Source: DASXYG01 sp036502625 (GTDB lineage Bacteria; Actinomycetota; Actinomycetes; Streptosporangiales; Streptosporangiaceae). From it: DNA of 64,000 nucleotides. The stretch covers positions 15,605 to 79,604 of the forward strand of contig DASXYG010000061.1 of the NCBI GenBank assembly GCA_036502625.1, written 5' to 3'. Numbering within the stretch: the stretch's first letter is position 1; the number at the start of each line of letters is the position of its first letter. The translations under genes were made by a program, and so were the position numbers. Under the pieces are notes generated by a model. It saw nothing but the letters and a program-made list of their open reading frames with translations, ran no database searches and had not been told where the DNA came from. Of the stretch, positions 1 to 8,645 are shown one piece after another.

Positions 1-229
1 CGTCCACGCCGTCGAGCAGGTCCGCGAGCGGCGCGGCCCACCGCGGCTCCATGAGCAGCGACCGCACCGGGTAGCCCGCCGCGACGGCGCGCCTGATCAC
101 CTTCTCGCCCTCGGCGATGAACAGCCCGTGCTCGGCCTCCAGGCTGCGCCGCAGGTTGGTGTCGCGCAGCCGGACGTACGCCGCGACCCGCGCGTCGCCG
201 GGATCGGACACCGGAACCAGATCCGCCAT
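1..229 (-). CDS. TrmH/SpoU-family RNA 2'-O-methyltransferase, N-terminal part only
   Basis: About 76 codons are present and the gene runs off the left edge of the window. The translation begins MADLVPVSDPGDARVAAYVR and continues with LRRSLEAEHGLFIAEGEKVI, typical of the substrate-binding N-terminal domain of SpoU/TrmH methyltransferases, which 2'-O-methylate tRNA or rRNA with SAM. The ATG at 229 is the start that includes the whole domain. The catalytic SPOUT domain with its knot lies outside the window, so the RNA target cannot be judged. It is divergent from the VWA gene that follows. Confidence 0.75.
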   Translation of the reverse strand, partial: MADLVPVSDPGDARVAAYVRLRDTNLRRSLEAEHGLFIAEGEKVIRRAVAAGYPVRSLLMEPRWAAPLADLLDGVD

Positions 230-371
230 GCGCCCAGTCTGGCGGGCCCGCGCGCCCGGCCCGTACGCGACACGGTTCGGCCAAGGCTCACGCGGCGGCC
301 TGTTACCGGACGGTTGATTTGAGTACAGTTCCACGCGTTCCGCAGGCTTCGCACCGACGGCGAGGAGCGCC

Positions 372-2141
372 GTGGTCACAGGACGTCATCGCACGCGGTC
401 CCCCGAGGCCGAACGGCGGGCCCGTACGAAGACCATCGTCATGATCACCTCGATGGCGATCGCCGTGATCGTGCTGGCCGGGGGCGCCTGGGCGCTCCTC
501 GGCGGCCACGGCGGCTGCCCGCGCGGCACCGTCGCCAGCATCGCCGCCGCGCCCGACATGGCGAACGCCCTGCAGACCCTCGCGAACCGCTACAACTCCG
601 ACTCCGACGCCTGCGGCCAGGTGCAGGTCACCGAGCAGGACTCCGCCGACGTCCTGAACACCGTGACCGGGCGCAGCCTCACGCCCGGGTCGATCCGGCT
701 GGACGGCTGGGTGCCGGAGTCGTCGTTCTGGCTGAACCTCGCCCGCTCCGACATCGGCGCGACCGACGCGGCCACGCCGACCAGCGGCCGTACGAGCCCG
801 CTGCCGCTGCGCCCGACCGGCATCTCCGTGGCCCGCTCCCCCGTCGTCCTGGCCGGCACCAACGACGCGCTGAAGCGGCTCACCAAGGAGAAGGTGAAGA
901 CGAGCTGGCGGCTGCTGCTCGGGCAGTGGGCCACGTCCGGGTCCGGCGGCAAGCCGCCCGGCTGGCTCGCGCCGATGGTCTCCGACCCGACGCGCAATGT
1001 CGCGGGCCTGGTCGCGATGGAGGCCGCGCGGTCGGAGATGGCCGGCGGCGGCGACGTGCCCGCGCGGCTGACCGGCTTCATCCGGGGCACCCAGAAGATC
1101 GCGGCGGCCAACCAGGAGGCCGTGCTCGACTACCTCGGCTCGAACCCGCCCGGCGGCACACCGCTCGGCGTGGCCAGCGAGCAAGGCGTCTGGTACCACA
1201 ACGAGTTCGGCCCGCGGACGAAGCTGGTCGCGTTCTATCCGCCCGAGGGCACCGCCACGCTGGACTACCCGTACGCCATCACCGCCGCCGACGGCCCCCG
1301 CGAGCGCGCCGCCCGCGGGTTCGGCGACCTGCTGAAATCCGCGTACGCCCGCGGCCTCATGGGCCAGCTCGGCTTCCGCGACGCCGCCGACGTCGCGGGG
1401 CCGAACCTGTACAAGGCGTACGGCATCGACCCGGCGCCGCCGAAGCTGTCCGCCCACCTCGGCCAGGGCGACCTCGAGCTCGGCCTGCGCACCTGGAACC
1501 GGCTCGGCCTGAACAGCCGCATGCTGGTGCTCGCCGACACCTCGCCCACCATCGGCCAGGCCATCCCCGGCACCGGCAAGACGCGGCTCCAGGTCGCCGC
1601 CGAGGCCGCGCGCGACGGCCTCGCGCTGTTCCCCGACGACACCGACATCGGCCTGTGGACGTTCGCCACCAAGCTCGACGGCACGCGGCCGTACAAGGAA
1701 GAGGTGCCGCTCGGCCCGCTGACCGACGTGCTCGACGGCAAGACGCGCCGGCAGCGGCTGCTCGACGCCGACGCCGCGATCCGCCCGGTCACCTCGGGCG
1801 GCAGCGGCCTGTACGACTCGATCCTGGCGGCGTACCGCGACGTCAAGCGCACGTACCGGGACGACCGCGTGCAGTCCGTGCTGATCCTGGCCGGGAGCCG
1901 GAACAGCAGCGGCATGTCGCTGAACGCCCTGCTCGCCGCGTTGAGCAAGGAGCGCGACCCGAAGAAGCCCATCGAGATCATCGCGATCGGTTTCGGCGAC
2001 GCCGTGGACGCCGGCGCGCTCGACCAGATCACCAAGCCGACCGGCGGCGCCACGTACACCACCGACGATCCCGAGCAGATCGGCCGGATCTTCCTCGAAG
2101 CCGTCTCGCGCCGGGTCTGCACGCCCGAGTGCCCGCGCTGA
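372..2141 (+). CDS. Membrane-anchored solute-binding-like plus VWA protein (MIDAS-degenerate paralogue)
   Basis: This is a 589-residue protein with a GTG start. It has a basic N-terminus, one membrane segment at about residues 21-43, then an extracytoplasmic region resembling a type-1 solute-binding protein (about 50-350), then a von Willebrand factor A domain (about 380-575). It is a clear paralogue of the next gene: both contain QESAD/ESADV-like stretches, TNLDYPY/ATLDYPY-type motifs and a two-Cys C-terminus (VCTPECPR here). The VWA metal site is damaged. Where the neighbour has DVSGS and TDG, this copy has DTSPT and AGS, so the third MIDAS motif has lost its Asp. It probably cannot bind Mg in the normal way. 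The ligand is unknown. Confidence 0.75.
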   Translation: MVTGRHRTRSPEAERRARTKTIVMITSMAIAVIVLAGGAWALLGGHGGCPRGTVASIAAAPDMANALQTLANRYNSDSDACGQVQVTEQDSADVLNTVTGRSLTPGSIRLDGWVPESSFWLNLARSDIGATDAATPTSGRTSPLPLRPTGISVARSPVVLAGTNDALKRLTKEKVKTSWRLLLGQWATSGSGGKPPGWLAPMVSDPTRNVAGLVAMEAARSEMAGGGDVPARLTGFIRGTQKIAAANQEAVLDYLGSNPPGGTPLGVASEQGVWYHNEFGPRTKLVAFYPPEGTATLDYPYAITAADGPRERAARGFGDLLKSAYARGLMGQLGFRDAADVAGPNLYKAYGIDPAPPKLSAHLGQGDLELGLRTWNRLGLNSRMLVLADTSPTIGQAIPGTGKTRLQVAAEAARDGLALFPDDTDIGLWTFATKLDGTRPYKEEVPLGPLTDVLDGKTRRQRLLDADAAIRPVTSGGSGLYDSILAAYRDVKRTYRDDRVQSVLILAGSRNSSGMSLNALLAALSKERDPKKPIEIIAIGFGDAVDAGALDQITKPTGGATYTTDDPEQIGRIFLEAVSRRVCTPECPR

Positions 2142-2242
2142 CCCGTTACGAATCGGTCACAGATCCCGGCCTGCGGCGCGCCCGGCGATCGTCGCATCGC
2201 CCGACTGACAAGGGTGCCCGTACGCGGCAACTACTCCGCTGA

Positions 2243-2268
2243 GTGATCATCACACCGAACGTGATCAC
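2243..2268. promoter_or_regulatory. Inverted repeat GTGATCA...TGATCAC, possible operator
   Basis: Perfect 7-bp arms GTGATCA (2243-2249) and TGATCAC (2262-2268) lie in the 205-bp gap between the two VWA genes, with a further GATCA shortly downstream. The position upstream of the second VWA gene fits a regulator site, but no cognate regulator can be named. Low confidence. Confidence 0.3.
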
Positions 2269-2346
2269 CCTGCGCGATCATCCCCTTGGTCGGCATCGCC
2301 CGAATGAGTACCCTTCGGCGCAACCCTTCCCCGTATGTGAGGTCCC

Positions 2347-4092
2347 GTGGGACGTCATCAGAACGCGCCGGACGATCCGCACCGGCCACGCCGCCGCCCC
2401 ACCCGCGGGCGCGGTGTCGCGGTCGTATCGCTCGCGGGCGCGCTGGTGCTCGCCGTCGTCCTCGGCGGGGGCGCGTACGTCCTGGTCAAGTCGCACGCCG
2501 GCTGCGTGTCCACGGTGCGCCTGTCCGTGGTCGCCGCGCCGGACATCGCGCCGGCCGTACGCGACATGGCCGGCGAATTCAACGCCGCCCACCGGCAGCC
2601 CGACCAGCGGTGCGTCCAGGTCTCGGTGTCCGCGCGCGAGTCCGCCGACGTCATGAACGCGCTGTCGGACTCCGGGCCGATCGCCGGACGGATCAAGCCG
2701 GACGTCTGGATCCCCGACTCGTCCCAGTGGGTGGACCTCGTGCAGTCCTCCACCGGCGGCGCCGGCAAGACGCGGATGACCGGCACGACCATCGCGGAGA
2801 CCCCGATCATCATGGCGGTGCCGCGCGACGTCGCCGACCGCACCCCCGGCCACATGCGCCAGACGCGCTGGCGCTCGCTGCTCCCCGCCGCGCGGGCCGG
2901 CGCCGGCGGGCTCGACGTCCACCTGCTCGACCCGACGCGCAACGCCAGCGGCATGGGCGCGATGGTCACCCTCCAGAACATGCTCGGCGAGGGCAACGCC
3001 GGCCTCGCCTCGCTGACCGCGGTCGTCCGGCGGCTGCAGAGCGGCACCGCGCCGGACGACTCCGCGCTGTTCGCGTCGTTCAACCGCGCCACCGGCGGCC
3101 GCAAGCCCGTCCTGGTGACCACCGAGCAGTCGGTGTGGGCGTACAACAGCACCACGCCCGCGCGCCCGGCCACCGGCGTCTATCCCGTGGAGGGCAGCTA
3201 CAACCTGGACTACCCGTACGTCCTGACCACCGGGAACGGCCCCCGCATCGCCGCCGCGCAGGCGTTCAGGTCCGCGGTGACGTCGCGGAGCGCGGCCGCC
3301 AGCGTCCACCGGCTGGGGTTCCGCACACCGGACGGCGCGGCGGGGCGGTCCATCGGCCACGACGACGGCCTCCAGGTGCGGCAGCCGAAGGCGCTGACCT
3401 CGCCGTCGCCCGGCGCCGTCAGCGACGTCCTCCAGGCGTGGAAGCGGCTCATGCTCGGCAGCCGCATGCTCACCCTGCTCGACGTCTCGGGCTCGATGAG
3501 CACGCGCGTGCCCGGCAGCGACCTGACCCGCATGCAGGCCATGGTCAAGGTCGCCCAGGAGGGCCTGCGGGAGTTCCCCGACAGCGACGAGATCGGCGTA
3601 CGGCTGTTCTCCACGAACCTGTCCGGCGCGCAGGACTGGCGCGAGGTGGTGCCGCTCGGCCCGCTCGGCGCCAAGATCGGCGGCGAGACCCGGCGCGCGC
3701 GGATCAGCGCGCAGCTCGCCGCCGCGGCGCCGAAGCCCGACGGCGACACCGGCCTGTACGACTCGATCCTCGCCGCGTACCAGAAGATGGTCCGCGACTA
3801 CCAGCCCGACAAGATCAACTCGGTGATGGTCTTCACGGACGGCCGCGAGGACGACGCGAACGGCATCTCGCTGGACACCCTGCTGCACAAGCTGCGCGCG
3901 AAGTTCGACCCCGACCGCCCGGTGTCGGTCTTCTCGATCGGCTTCGGGCCCGACATCGACCCGTCGCCGCTGAAGAAGATCGCCGAGGCGACGAACGGCG
4001 CGGTGTACGTCACGGAGGACCCGGCGCAGATCAGGCGGGTCTTCCTGCAGGCCGTCAGCCGCCGCATCTGCGCGCCGAACTGCCCGGACTGA
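2347..4092 (+). CDS. Membrane-anchored solute-binding-like plus VWA protein (intact MIDAS)
   Basis: This is a 581-residue protein with a GTG start. Residues about 24-47 form a signal anchor. A solute-binding-like region with the paralogue's WIPDSSQW motif follows, then a VWA domain with an intact MIDAS: DVSGS near residue 379 and FTDGRED near 498. The protein ends ICAPNCPD, with a Cys pair conserved in the neighbour. VWA domains of this kind bind proteins or peptides through a divalent metal outside the cell. The tandem arrangement suggests a duplication in which this copy kept metal binding. A two-hairpin terminator follows directly, so the pair probably ends a transcription unit. Confidence 0.8.
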   Translation: MGRHQNAPDDPHRPRRRPTRGRGVAVVSLAGALVLAVVLGGGAYVLVKSHAGCVSTVRLSVVAAPDIAPAVRDMAGEFNAAHRQPDQRCVQVSVSARESADVMNALSDSGPIAGRIKPDVWIPDSSQWVDLVQSSTGGAGKTRMTGTTIAETPIIMAVPRDVADRTPGHMRQTRWRSLLPAARAGAGGLDVHLLDPTRNASGMGAMVTLQNMLGEGNAGLASLTAVVRRLQSGTAPDDSALFASFNRATGGRKPVLVTTEQSVWAYNSTTPARPATGVYPVEGSYNLDYPYVLTTGNGPRIAAAQAFRSAVTSRSAAASVHRLGFRTPDGAAGRSIGHDDGLQVRQPKALTSPSPGAVSDVLQAWKRLMLGSRMLTLLDVSGSMSTRVPGSDLTRMQAMVKVAQEGLREFPDSDEIGVRLFSTNLSGAQDWREVVPLGPLGAKIGGETRRARISAQLAAAAPKPDGDTGLYDSILAAYQKMVRDYQPDKINSVMVFTDGREDDANGISLDTLLHKLRAKFDPDRPVSVFSIGFGPDIDPSPLKKIAEATNGAVYVTEDPAQIRRVFLQAVSRRICAPNCPD

Positions 4093-4164
4093 CCCCGGCC
4101 GAAGATCTTCAAAAAAATCCGCAGAGCGTGTGAACCCCCTTGGACACCCGGTCGTCTTATTTTC

Positions 4165-4195
4165 GAGGCCCGGCGGGAGCGGGGCGCCGGGCCTC
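4165..4195. terminator. Strong stem-loop, 11-bp perfect stem
   Basis: GAGGCCCGGCG (4165-4175) pairs perfectly with CGCCGGGCCTC (4185-4195) across a 9-nt loop, just downstream of the second VWA gene. There is no T-tract, as is usual for actinobacterial terminators. It is preceded by TTATTTTC and could also act on the other strand. Confidence 0.7.
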
Positions 4196-4213
4196 GCTTA
4201 CTCGTAGGCGATC

Positions 4214-4249
4214 GATGTGGGGCCCAGGCCGGCGGCCGGGCCCCACATC
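4214..4249. terminator. Second strong stem-loop, 12-bp outer stem plus inner GGCC pairing
   Basis: GATGTGGGGCCC (4214-4225) pairs with GGGCCCCACATC (4238-4249). Inside, GGCC at 4227-4230 can pair with GGCC at 4234-4237. This gives an almost continuous 16-bp hairpin only 18 bp after the first one. Tandem hairpins isolate the VWA genes from the arsR-like gene. Confidence 0.65.
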
Positions 4250-4353
4250 TCGTCCGGGAATGTACGACATACCTGATCACGCAGGGTCAGCTCCCCCGGG
4301 CGGGGGTTGTGCGACCGGCGTCTTTCCGTACGATCCACCGTAAGCACCCGGCT

Positions 4354-4389
4354 ATGCCACACTGTTGCGGCAATCGGCTGATGTGGCAT
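4354..4389. promoter_or_regulatory. Inverted repeat upstream of the ArsR-family gene, candidate operator
   Basis: ATGCCACA (4354-4361) and TGTGGCAT (4382-4389) form a perfect 8-bp inverted repeat. A smaller palindrome, TTGCGGCAA (4365-4373), lies between the arms. The site sits just upstream of the ArsR-family gene, where autoregulation normally acts. That it binds this regulator is inferred from position only. Confidence 0.45.
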
Positions 4390-4445
4390 TCAGGGGCTGG
4401 GGGCGGACGTGTTGGGGCGCCAGCGGAACGGGCACGGTGAGGCTT

Positions 4446-4850
4446 ATGCGCGGCTTGTCGCATCCGGCGTGGGAGAAGATTGAGCTCGCGGCCGTCATGC
4501 ACGCACTCGCCGATCCCGCCCGGCTGCAGATCGTCGGCCGGCTCGCGACCGCGGGCGAGCTTGGCTGCTCGCCCGAGGCATGCGGCGTGGCGCTGCACAA
4601 GTCGACTCTGTCGCACCACTTCCGTGTGCTGCGCGAGGCGGGCCTGATCCACGTACGGCAGTCCGGCCGCACCCGCCTGACCAAGCTCCGCCAGGAGGAC
4701 CTCGACCGCCGGTTCCCCGGCCTGCTCGACTCCGTGCTCCAGGCGATCAGCGTGTCGTTCGGGCCGAGCCCGCTCGACGCCGCGACCGGCCTCTCCGTAC
4801 GACGGAACGGCGCGGCCCCGAAGATCAAGCCGCGGCTCGCGTCGTCCTGA
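4446..4850 (+). CDS. ArsR-family winged-helix transcriptional regulator
   Basis: The 134-residue product from the ATG at 4446 begins MRGLSHPAWEKIELAAVMHA and contains the ArsR winged helix: ALADPARLQIVGRLA, then a recognition helix in KSTLSHHFRVLREAGLI, then the wing HVRQSGRTRLTKL. No ArsR/CadC-type CxC metal motif is seen, although Cys residues occur at LGCSPEACG just before the recognition helix, so metal or redox sensing cannot be excluded. Upstream in-frame codons (from 4365) would run into the candidate operator, so the shorter start is preferred. The gene is convergent with the phosphotransferase gene, 6 bp away. Confidence 0.85.
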   Translation: MRGLSHPAWEKIELAAVMHALADPARLQIVGRLATAGELGCSPEACGVALHKSTLSHHFRVLREAGLIHVRQSGRTRLTKLRQEDLDRRFPGLLDSVLQAISVSFGPSPLDAATGLSVRRNGAAPKIKPRLASS

Positions 4851-4856
4851 CGGGTC

Positions 4857-5912
4857 TCAGCCCAGGCCGGCGTCGTCGAGCACGCGGTTGGCGCGGTCCA
4901 CCAGCAGCGGCACCGACGCCCCGATCGTCGCGAACCCCTCGCCCACCGTGGCGTTCTGCAGGTACCGCGCGTGGATGCCCTCCAGGATGACCGCGAGCTT
5001 GAAGTGGCCGAACGCCACGTAGTAGGCGATGTCGCCGGTGTCGCGGCCGGTCAGCTCGGCGTAGCGCGCGGCGAACCGGGCGCCCGGCCAGAACCCGGGC
5101 GCCGCCGTGACCGTCGCGCCCACCGGGATCCTGCCTCGCTCCTCGTCGCCGGAGTCGGCCCAGTAGGTCAGCGTCAGGCCGAGGTCGGCGAGGGGGTCGC
5201 CGAGCGTCGACATCTCCCAGTCGACGACCGCGGCCACCTCGGGTTCGGGGTCGAGCCGTACGAGCGCGTTGTCGAGCCGGTAGTCGCCGTGCACCAGCGC
5301 GCCCGGTGCGCTCGGCGGGAGGTGCCGGGTCAGCCGGCGCACGAGCGCGTCGTACGCGGGCAGATCGCGCGTTTTGGACCGGTCCCACTGCTGCTGCCAG
5401 CGGCGCACCTGCCGCTCTAGATAGCCGTCCGGGCGGCCGAATCCGGCCAGCCCGGCCGCCTCGACGTCCACCGAATGGATGGCCACAAGGGTGCGCACGA
5501 GCCGCTCGCACAGCAGGTCGGCGGCGCTTTCCCCGATGTCGGCCGCGTCGTCGGCGGTGCGCAGAACCCGGCCGTCGACGTGCTCCATGACGTAGAAGGG
5601 CGCGCCGAGTACCGAATCGTCCGTGCAGAGGCCGATCGGACACGGAACCGGAACGTCCGAATCGCGCAGCGCCGACAGCACGCGGTACTCCCGGCCCATG
5701 TCGTGCGCGGTCGGCAGGACGTGGCCGAGCGGCGGCCGGCGCAGCACCACGTCGGTGTCGCCGTAGGTCAGCCGGTACGTCAGGTTGGACCGGCCGCCGG
5801 CGATCAGCTCGGCGCCGAGCTCCGCGGCCGGATCGACCCGGCCGGACAGGCGTTCGGCGAGCCACGGCCGCAACGCGGCGACGTCCATGCCCGGAATCTC
5901 CTCGGCCACCAC
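4857..5912 (-). CDS. APH-fold phosphotransferase family protein (acyl-CoA-dehydrogenase-associated type)
   Basis: The protein is about 351 residues from the GTG at 5912, which follows GAGGTGG. Longer forms from the GTG at 5933 or ATG at 5960 are possible. It has the aminoglycoside-phosphotransferase/kinase fold: GGRSNLTYRLTYGDTDVVLRR in the N-lobe, the catalytic HGDYRLDNALV (HxDxxxxN) and the metal-binding VVDWEMSTLGDPLADLG. This subfamily is typically found with acyl-CoA dehydrogenases (ACAD10/11-like) and may phosphorylate hydroxyacyl compounds. No dehydrogenase lies next to it here, so the substrate is unknown. Antibiotic resistance is not implied. Confidence 0.85.
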   Translation of the reverse strand: MVAEEIPGMDVAALRPWLAERLSGRVDPAAELGAELIAGGRSNLTYRLTYGDTDVVLRRPPLGHVLPTAHDMGREYRVLSALRDSDVPVPCPIGLCTDDSVLGAPFYVMEHVDGRVLRTADDAADIGESAADLLCERLVRTLVAIHSVDVEAAGLAGFGRPDGYLERQVRRWQQQWDRSKTRDLPAYDALVRRLTRHLPPSAPGALVHGDYRLDNALVRLDPEPEVAAVVDWEMSTLGDPLADLGLTLTYWADSGDEERGRIPVGATVTAAPGFWPGARFAARYAELTGRDTGDIAYYVAFGHFKLAVILEGIHARYLQNATVGEGFATIGASVPLLVDRANRVLDDAGLG

Positions 5913-6134
5913 AACCACCTCTGACCCGCTCACATGCCGACGATTTCCGCATGATCGCACAGGGTTGCGGCTCCTCCGCCCGGGGCATAGGGCAAAACGT
6001 GCGCTCTTCGCAGGTGGGGACTATTCCGTCATCGACGGGCCCCGGCGTGAGGGGCGTTCTTCCCTGGTTGCCGTTATCGCGGCGTCCCCCCACCGGGCGC
6101 CGGGCGCTGCTCGCCGGCGGATGGAGATAACACA

Positions 6135-6782
6135 GTGGCCGATGCCTGGATGCCCGGCGCGGCGCGTCTACGCGCGACCGACGGCGGCAGGATGAACGGC
6201 GGAGCCCCCCGGGTGGTCTGGCTGACGACACAGACGGACCCCCGCAACGTCTCGGCGAGGTCGGCCGCGGCCGTGCTCGACCAGCTCGGCCGCCCCGCCC
6301 ACCTGGTCTGGAACCCGATCAGCGGTGATGTCGTCCAAATGGTGCCGATCACCCGGGCCGCACGCGGCCTGGCGTCCGGGCGCGACGGCCGCCTCTGCGT
6401 CGAGATCCGCGTCATCGGCCTGGCCGCCGCGCCGTTCACCTCCGGGCCGGCCCGCGGCCTCGACGCCATCCTGGCCTGGCTCGACACCTGGTCGATCCCG
6501 CGCATCTGGCCGTGCGGCCTCCCGAACTCCGACCTGACGCCCACCGACCGGCGCACCTGGTCGCGCGGCGGCCACTTCGGCGGTTCGCAGGTGCCGCGCA
6601 GCCCCGAGCCGGGGCCCGGGCCGATCAACGGCGCCGCCCTGACCGACATGCCGCCGCTGCTCCCGCAGCCGCGCGAGTGGACCACCGCGCCGCCGGCCAC
6701 CGCGCCGGAGCACAACGGCGACAAACCGGTCGCGCGCGACCGCTCCCCCGTCACGGTCGGCACCGCCGCCGAATCGGGCTGA
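6135..6782 (+). CDS. Degenerate N-acetylmuramoyl-L-alanine amidase/PGRP-like protein
   Basis: This is a 215-residue protein with a GTG start and no signal peptide. The core (about 25-150) follows the amidase_2/PGRP layout: a VVWLTTQTD strand where the first zinc His is normally found, HLVWNPISGDVVQMVPITRAA, CVEIRVIGLAAAPFT, WLDTWSIPRIWPCGLP, then HFGGSQVP. In active relatives the last motif reads GHSQVP followed by N-x-H-x-DPG. Here the His is Gly and the NxHxDPG block is replaced by a Pro-rich stretch, so zinc-dependent hydrolysis is unlikely. The C-terminal 50 residues are Pro/Ala-rich and probably disordered. The family assignment is by motif reading. Confidence 0.55.
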   Translation: MADAWMPGAARLRATDGGRMNGGAPRVVWLTTQTDPRNVSARSAAAVLDQLGRPAHLVWNPISGDVVQMVPITRAARGLASGRDGRLCVEIRVIGLAAAPFTSGPARGLDAILAWLDTWSIPRIWPCGLPNSDLTPTDRRTWSRGGHFGGSQVPRSPEPGPGPINGAALTDMPPLLPQPREWTTAPPATAPEHNGDKPVARDRSPVTVGTAAESG

Positions 6783-6859
6783 CCGCCGCGCCGGTGGTCC
6801 TCTCCGCGAGCTGGAAAGTGGTCGAACCCGCAGGCCGGGGCGGTACGTAAGGTCGAGGC

Positions 6860-7558
6860 ATGAGCACGCCTGGAACCCCCACCGAGCGAACCCGCCTGCG
6901 CCGCCACCGCGAACGCGGCACGCACGACCGCGCCGACCTCAACGAGGTCCTCGACGCCGGGCTGATCTGCCACCTCGGCGCCGTGGTCGACGGCACACCG
7001 CTCGTCCTGCCCACCGCGTACGGCCGCATCGGCGACACCCTCTACCTGCACGGCTCCGTGGCCGGCCGCACACTCGCCGCCGCCGCCGACGACACCCAGG
7101 TCTGCGTCACCGTCACCCACCTCGACGGCGTCGTCCTGGCCCGCTCCGTCTTCGACCACTCGATGAACTACCGCAGCGCGATGATCTTCGGCCGGCCCCG
7201 CACCGTCACCGACGCCGACGAGGTCAAGGCCGGGCTGCGCGCGATCGTCGAGCACTCCGCGCCCGGCCAGTGGGACACCGCGCGGCAGCCGTCCCGCAAG
7301 GACCTCGCGGCCACGACCGTCATCGCGCTCGCGCTCGACGAGGCGTCGGTCAAGATCCGCGCCGGCGGGCCCGCCGAACCGGAGGAGCAGGACGCCGACC
7401 GGCTCGTATGGACCGGCGTGCTGCCGATCCGCCAGGTGTGGGGCGCGCCGGAGCCGGATCCCGCGATGCCGCGGGGGATCGCCGTACCCGGTCACTTCGC
7501 GGACATTTCCGGGCGACGAGTGGACGACAATACGGACACAGCGCCCGCGTCCGCGTGA
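6860..7558 (+). CDS. Pyridoxamine-5'-phosphate-oxidase-fold, flavin-binding family protein
   Basis: The 232-residue cytoplasmic protein has the split-barrel fold of the Nim/PPOX-like group: LNEVLDAGLICHLGAVVDG, PLVLPTAYGRIGDTLYLHGS, VCVTVTHLDGVVLARSVFDH and MNYRSAMIFGRPRTV are the usual family blocks. Members bind FMN, F420 or heme and act as small reductases, and the actual substrate is not predictable. Length is normal for the family. The ATG start is supported by the preceding GTAAGG and by the family N-terminus TERTRLRRHRERGTHDR. Confidence 0.85.
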   Translation: MSTPGTPTERTRLRRHRERGTHDRADLNEVLDAGLICHLGAVVDGTPLVLPTAYGRIGDTLYLHGSVAGRTLAAAADDTQVCVTVTHLDGVVLARSVFDHSMNYRSAMIFGRPRTVTDADEVKAGLRAIVEHSAPGQWDTARQPSRKDLAATTVIALALDEASVKIRAGGPAEPEEQDADRLVWTGVLPIRQVWGAPEPDPAMPRGIAVPGHFADISGRRVDDNTDTAPASA

Positions 7559-7579
7559 TCCGGGCCGTACGCTGACCGC

Positions 7580-8587
7580 ATGACCTCGCCGACCCCTCCG
7601 GGCTGGTATCCCGATCCGTACGGCGCTTCCGGCCTGCTCCGCTGGTGGGACGGCGCGCAGTGGACCGACCAGACCCATCCCGCGCCCGGCGGCGCCCCCG
7701 GCCCGGCCAGCGGCCCGCAGTACCCCGGCACCGGGCCGTACCCCGGCCAGGGCGACCCCACGGGCGCCGGCACCGGCCCCTCCTGGGGCGGCACCGGCCA
7801 GCCCTGGGGCGCCGACCCGGGCACCCCGCCCGGCGGCACCACCGGCGGGCCGGCGTACGGCGGCCAGGCCGGGCAGCCGCGCCGCGGCAACGCCATGCCC
7901 TGGCTCTTCGGCGGCATCGGCGCGCTCGTCGTGATCGTCGTCGCGGTCTCGGTCCTCGCCGTCACCGGCGTCATCGGCGGTGGCGGCGGCAGCCCCACGC
8001 CCATGCCGGCCGACACATCGCCATCGCCGCTCACCACCCCGTCGGCGACCGGCACCGGCGACCGCGTATCCGACACCACGGCCGGCATCTCCTACGACCG
8101 GCCCATGACGAGCTGGACGTCCCTGAGCAGCCAGTCGCCGATCCCGAACCTGGTGACGTGGACCAACGCCATCGGCGCGACCGCCCAGAGCAACTACACC
8201 GCCGGCCACAACTGGATCGCCAACGTCTTCACCGGCGAGGTCGCCGACAACGCGGCGTACTCCGGGAAGTCCCAGCTCCCGGCGGTCACGAAGAACATCA
8301 CGCGCTACATCGAGGCGAACAACTACAACAACGTCGGCAAGAAGACGCTCCAGGTGCTCGACTCGAAGTCCGTCGAGGTCGACGGCCACTCGGCGTGGCT
8401 GGAGAAGTTCAAGTACACCTACGACGAGGCCGACCAACGCAAGCTCAGCTTCAAGAGCGAGACCGCCGCCGTGATCTGCGTCGACCGCTCGGGCAAGAAG
8501 CCCGCCGTCATGTACATCTCGGTGCCGGACAACTTCGACACGGGCATCGTCGACCGTACGCTGCGCTCGATCAAGATGGACGCGTGA
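7580..8587 (+). CDS. DUF2510 membrane protein with extracytoplasmic domain
   Basis: This 335-residue protein starts with a DUF2510 module (PPGWYPDPYGASGLLRWWDG, about 6-35), then a Gly/Pro-rich cytoplasmic linker, one membrane helix near residues 108-133 (ALVVIVVAVSVLAVTG), a Ser/Thr/Pro stalk and an extracytoplasmic domain of about 180 residues. DUF2510 is a short Trp-rich actinobacterial module placed before membrane segments, and its function is unknown. It ends 58 bp before oligoribonuclease in the same direction. Confidence 0.85.
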   Translation: MTSPTPPGWYPDPYGASGLLRWWDGAQWTDQTHPAPGGAPGPASGPQYPGTGPYPGQGDPTGAGTGPSWGGTGQPWGADPGTPPGGTTGGPAYGGQAGQPRRGNAMPWLFGGIGALVVIVVAVSVLAVTGVIGGGGGSPTPMPADTSPSPLTTPSATGTGDRVSDTTAGISYDRPMTSWTSLSSQSPIPNLVTWTNAIGATAQSNYTAGHNWIANVFTGEVADNAAYSGKSQLPAVTKNITRYIEANNYNNVGKKTLQVLDSKSVEVDGHSAWLEKFKYTYDEADQRKLSFKSETAAVICVDRSGKKPAVMYISVPDNFDTGIVDRTLRSIKMDA

Positions 8588-8645
8588 GCGCCGGTCACGG
8601 GACGTCGCGGGCGCGCGCGGCGCCGGGAGCTCTAGAGTGACGGGT

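Noticed and set aside
303..1457. Long reverse-strand open frame opposite the first VWA gene
   Set aside because: Arg/Gly/Pro-rich translation with no motif. Typical of the antisense strand of GC-rich genes.
4857..5912. Aminoglycoside resistance gene
   Set aside because: The motifs fit the acyl-CoA-dehydrogenase-associated APH-fold subfamily, not a characterised resistance enzyme.
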